Below are positions 6,979 through 7,281 of a stretch of DNA of 7,281 bases, piece after piece. The stretch is from Planctomycetia bacterium (lineage in GTDB: Bacteria > Planctomycetota > UBA1135 > GCA-002686595), in NCBI GenBank assembly GCA_005778045.1, contig SXKQ01000135.1, positions 1 to 7,281 of the forward strand. The letters are read 5' to 3'. Position numbers and translations under genes: made by a program. The first letter of the stretch is position 1. Every line of letters starts with the position of its first letter. The notes beneath the pieces are model-generated. The model worked only from the letters and a program-made list of their open reading frames with translations. It was not told where the DNA came from and searched no databases.

Positions 6979-7033
6979 GGCGTGGGAACTATGCTTCCTC
7001 GGTCGCTCGGGTGATGGGAAATATAGTTCTCAC
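6979..7033. promoter_or_regulatory. Divergent boxR/boxC control region with inverted-repeat candidate operator
   Basis: GTGGGAACTATG (6982-6993) and the reverse complement of 7022-7033 (GTGAGAACTATA) agree at 10 of 12 positions, with a 28-base gap, so the arms are 40 bases apart (about four helical turns). Each arm carries an outward-facing -10-like hexamer: TATAGT at 7022-7027 for boxC and CATAGT at 6993-6988 for boxR. No good -35 was found at normal spacing for either. The direct-repeat TGCA motif that I recall for BzdR/BoxR operators is not present here. The site could be the BoxR operator, two similar promoters, or both. This is the least GC-rich stretch of the window, as expected for a promoter. 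Confidence 0.5.
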
Positions 7034-7281
7034 TCTCGATCTGCGCAAGCACCAACCCGAACCCTGCGAGACGCCCGTGGCCGCGACCGCTCATCCCTCC
7101 ATTCCCGTCGTATTCCAGACGCATCCCAGCCGCTACAAGCACTGGAAGCTCAGTTGTGACGGGGACGTGGCCACGCTGGTGATGAACGTCAACCCGCTCG
7201 GCGGTCAGCGCGAGGGCTACGAGCTCAAGCTCAACAGCTACGACATCGGCGTCGATGTCGAGCTGGCTGACGCGACCCAGC
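7014..7281 (+). CDS. boxC: Benzoyl-CoA-dihydrodiol lyase BoxC (5' part; continues past the window's right edge)
   Basis: The plus frame from ATG 7014 is open to the window end, giving 89 residues of a protein that is normally about 550. The segment FQTHPSRYKHWKLS...DVATLVMNV (about residues 35-60) and GYELKLNSYDIGVDVELADA (about 68-87) closely matches the conserved N-terminus of BoxC, a crotonase-superfamily enzyme. BoxC opens the ring of 2,3-epoxybenzoyl-CoA, giving 3,4-dehydroadipyl-CoA semialdehyde and formate, in the aerobic box pathway after BoxA/BoxB epoxidation. The start is uncertain. ATG 7014 has no clear ribosome site and gives a longer N-terminus than I recall for BoxC. In-frame GTG 7077-7079, preceded by GCGAG, would start 13 residues before QTHP and would leave the candidate promoter upstream of the gene. 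boxR is divergent, which fits local control by benzoyl-CoA. Confidence 0.93.
   Translation, partial: MGNIVLTLDLRKHQPEPCETPVAATAHPSIPVVFQTHPSRYKHWKLSCDGDVATLVMNVNPLGGQREGYELKLNSYDIGVDVELADATQ

Noticed and set aside
5863..7014. Two adjacent plus-strand open frames (5863-6462 and 6463-7014)
   Set aside because: They mirror the repeat-protein N-terminus and boxR. Their translations show no domain, whereas the minus strand has the HTH and P-loop.
6979..7077. TGCA direct repeats as a classical BzdR/BoxR operator
   Set aside because: No TGCA occurs between the boxR start and GTG 7077, so only the inverted repeat is reported as a candidate site.

Overview
This is a very GC-rich (roughly 70%) bacterial window, densely packed with genes and with no gene-free stretch above about 115 bases. 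No rRNA, tRNA, CRISPR array or mobile element is visible. Three features fit a planctomycete (Planctomycetota) or possibly a myxobacterium: a MoxR-type ATPase following a membrane/coiled-coil protein, a very large exported protein made of carboxypeptidase-regulatory-like repeats, and GC-saturated third codon positions. The lineage is an inference from gene style, not from a marker gene.

Left part (1-1810, minus strand): the 5' part of a MoxR-family AAA+ ATPase gene, cut by the window edge, is preceded by a protein with three predicted membrane segments and a long coiled coil. The coiled-coil gene ends at a TGA (746-748), but the same frame carries on for another 114 codons and ends at 401 in an ATGA overlap with moxR. 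The continuation has protein-like composition and a basic C-terminal tail that I associate with such proteins. The simplest reading is one 469-residue gene interrupted by a single in-frame stop (mutation, sequencing error or recoding). Two separate genes remain possible.

Middle (1833-6126): a plus-strand N-formylglutamate amidohydrolase-family gene diverges from the coiled-coil gene with only 22 bases between starts. Its 3' end overlaps by 17 bases the 3' end of a convergent minus-strand gene. That gene encodes a 1149-residue, N-terminally anchored protein with eleven beta-sandwich-like repeats of about 97 residues.

Right part (6241-7281): a box-pathway pair. boxR (minus) encodes an XRE-type HTH fused to a shikimate-kinase-like domain. 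It is divergent from boxC (plus, cut by the window edge), which encodes benzoyl-CoA-dihydrodiol lyase, the ring-opening enzyme of aerobic benzoate degradation through benzoyl-CoA epoxidation. Their short shared control region holds an imperfect 12-base inverted repeat (6982-6993 and 7022-7033) with -10-like cores facing both ways, so it is a candidate BoxR operator and divergent promoter. boxR has a different alanine codon preference from the genes to its left, which suggests the box locus has a separate history. The remaining box genes (boxA, boxB, a benzoate-CoA ligase) would be expected to the right of the window.
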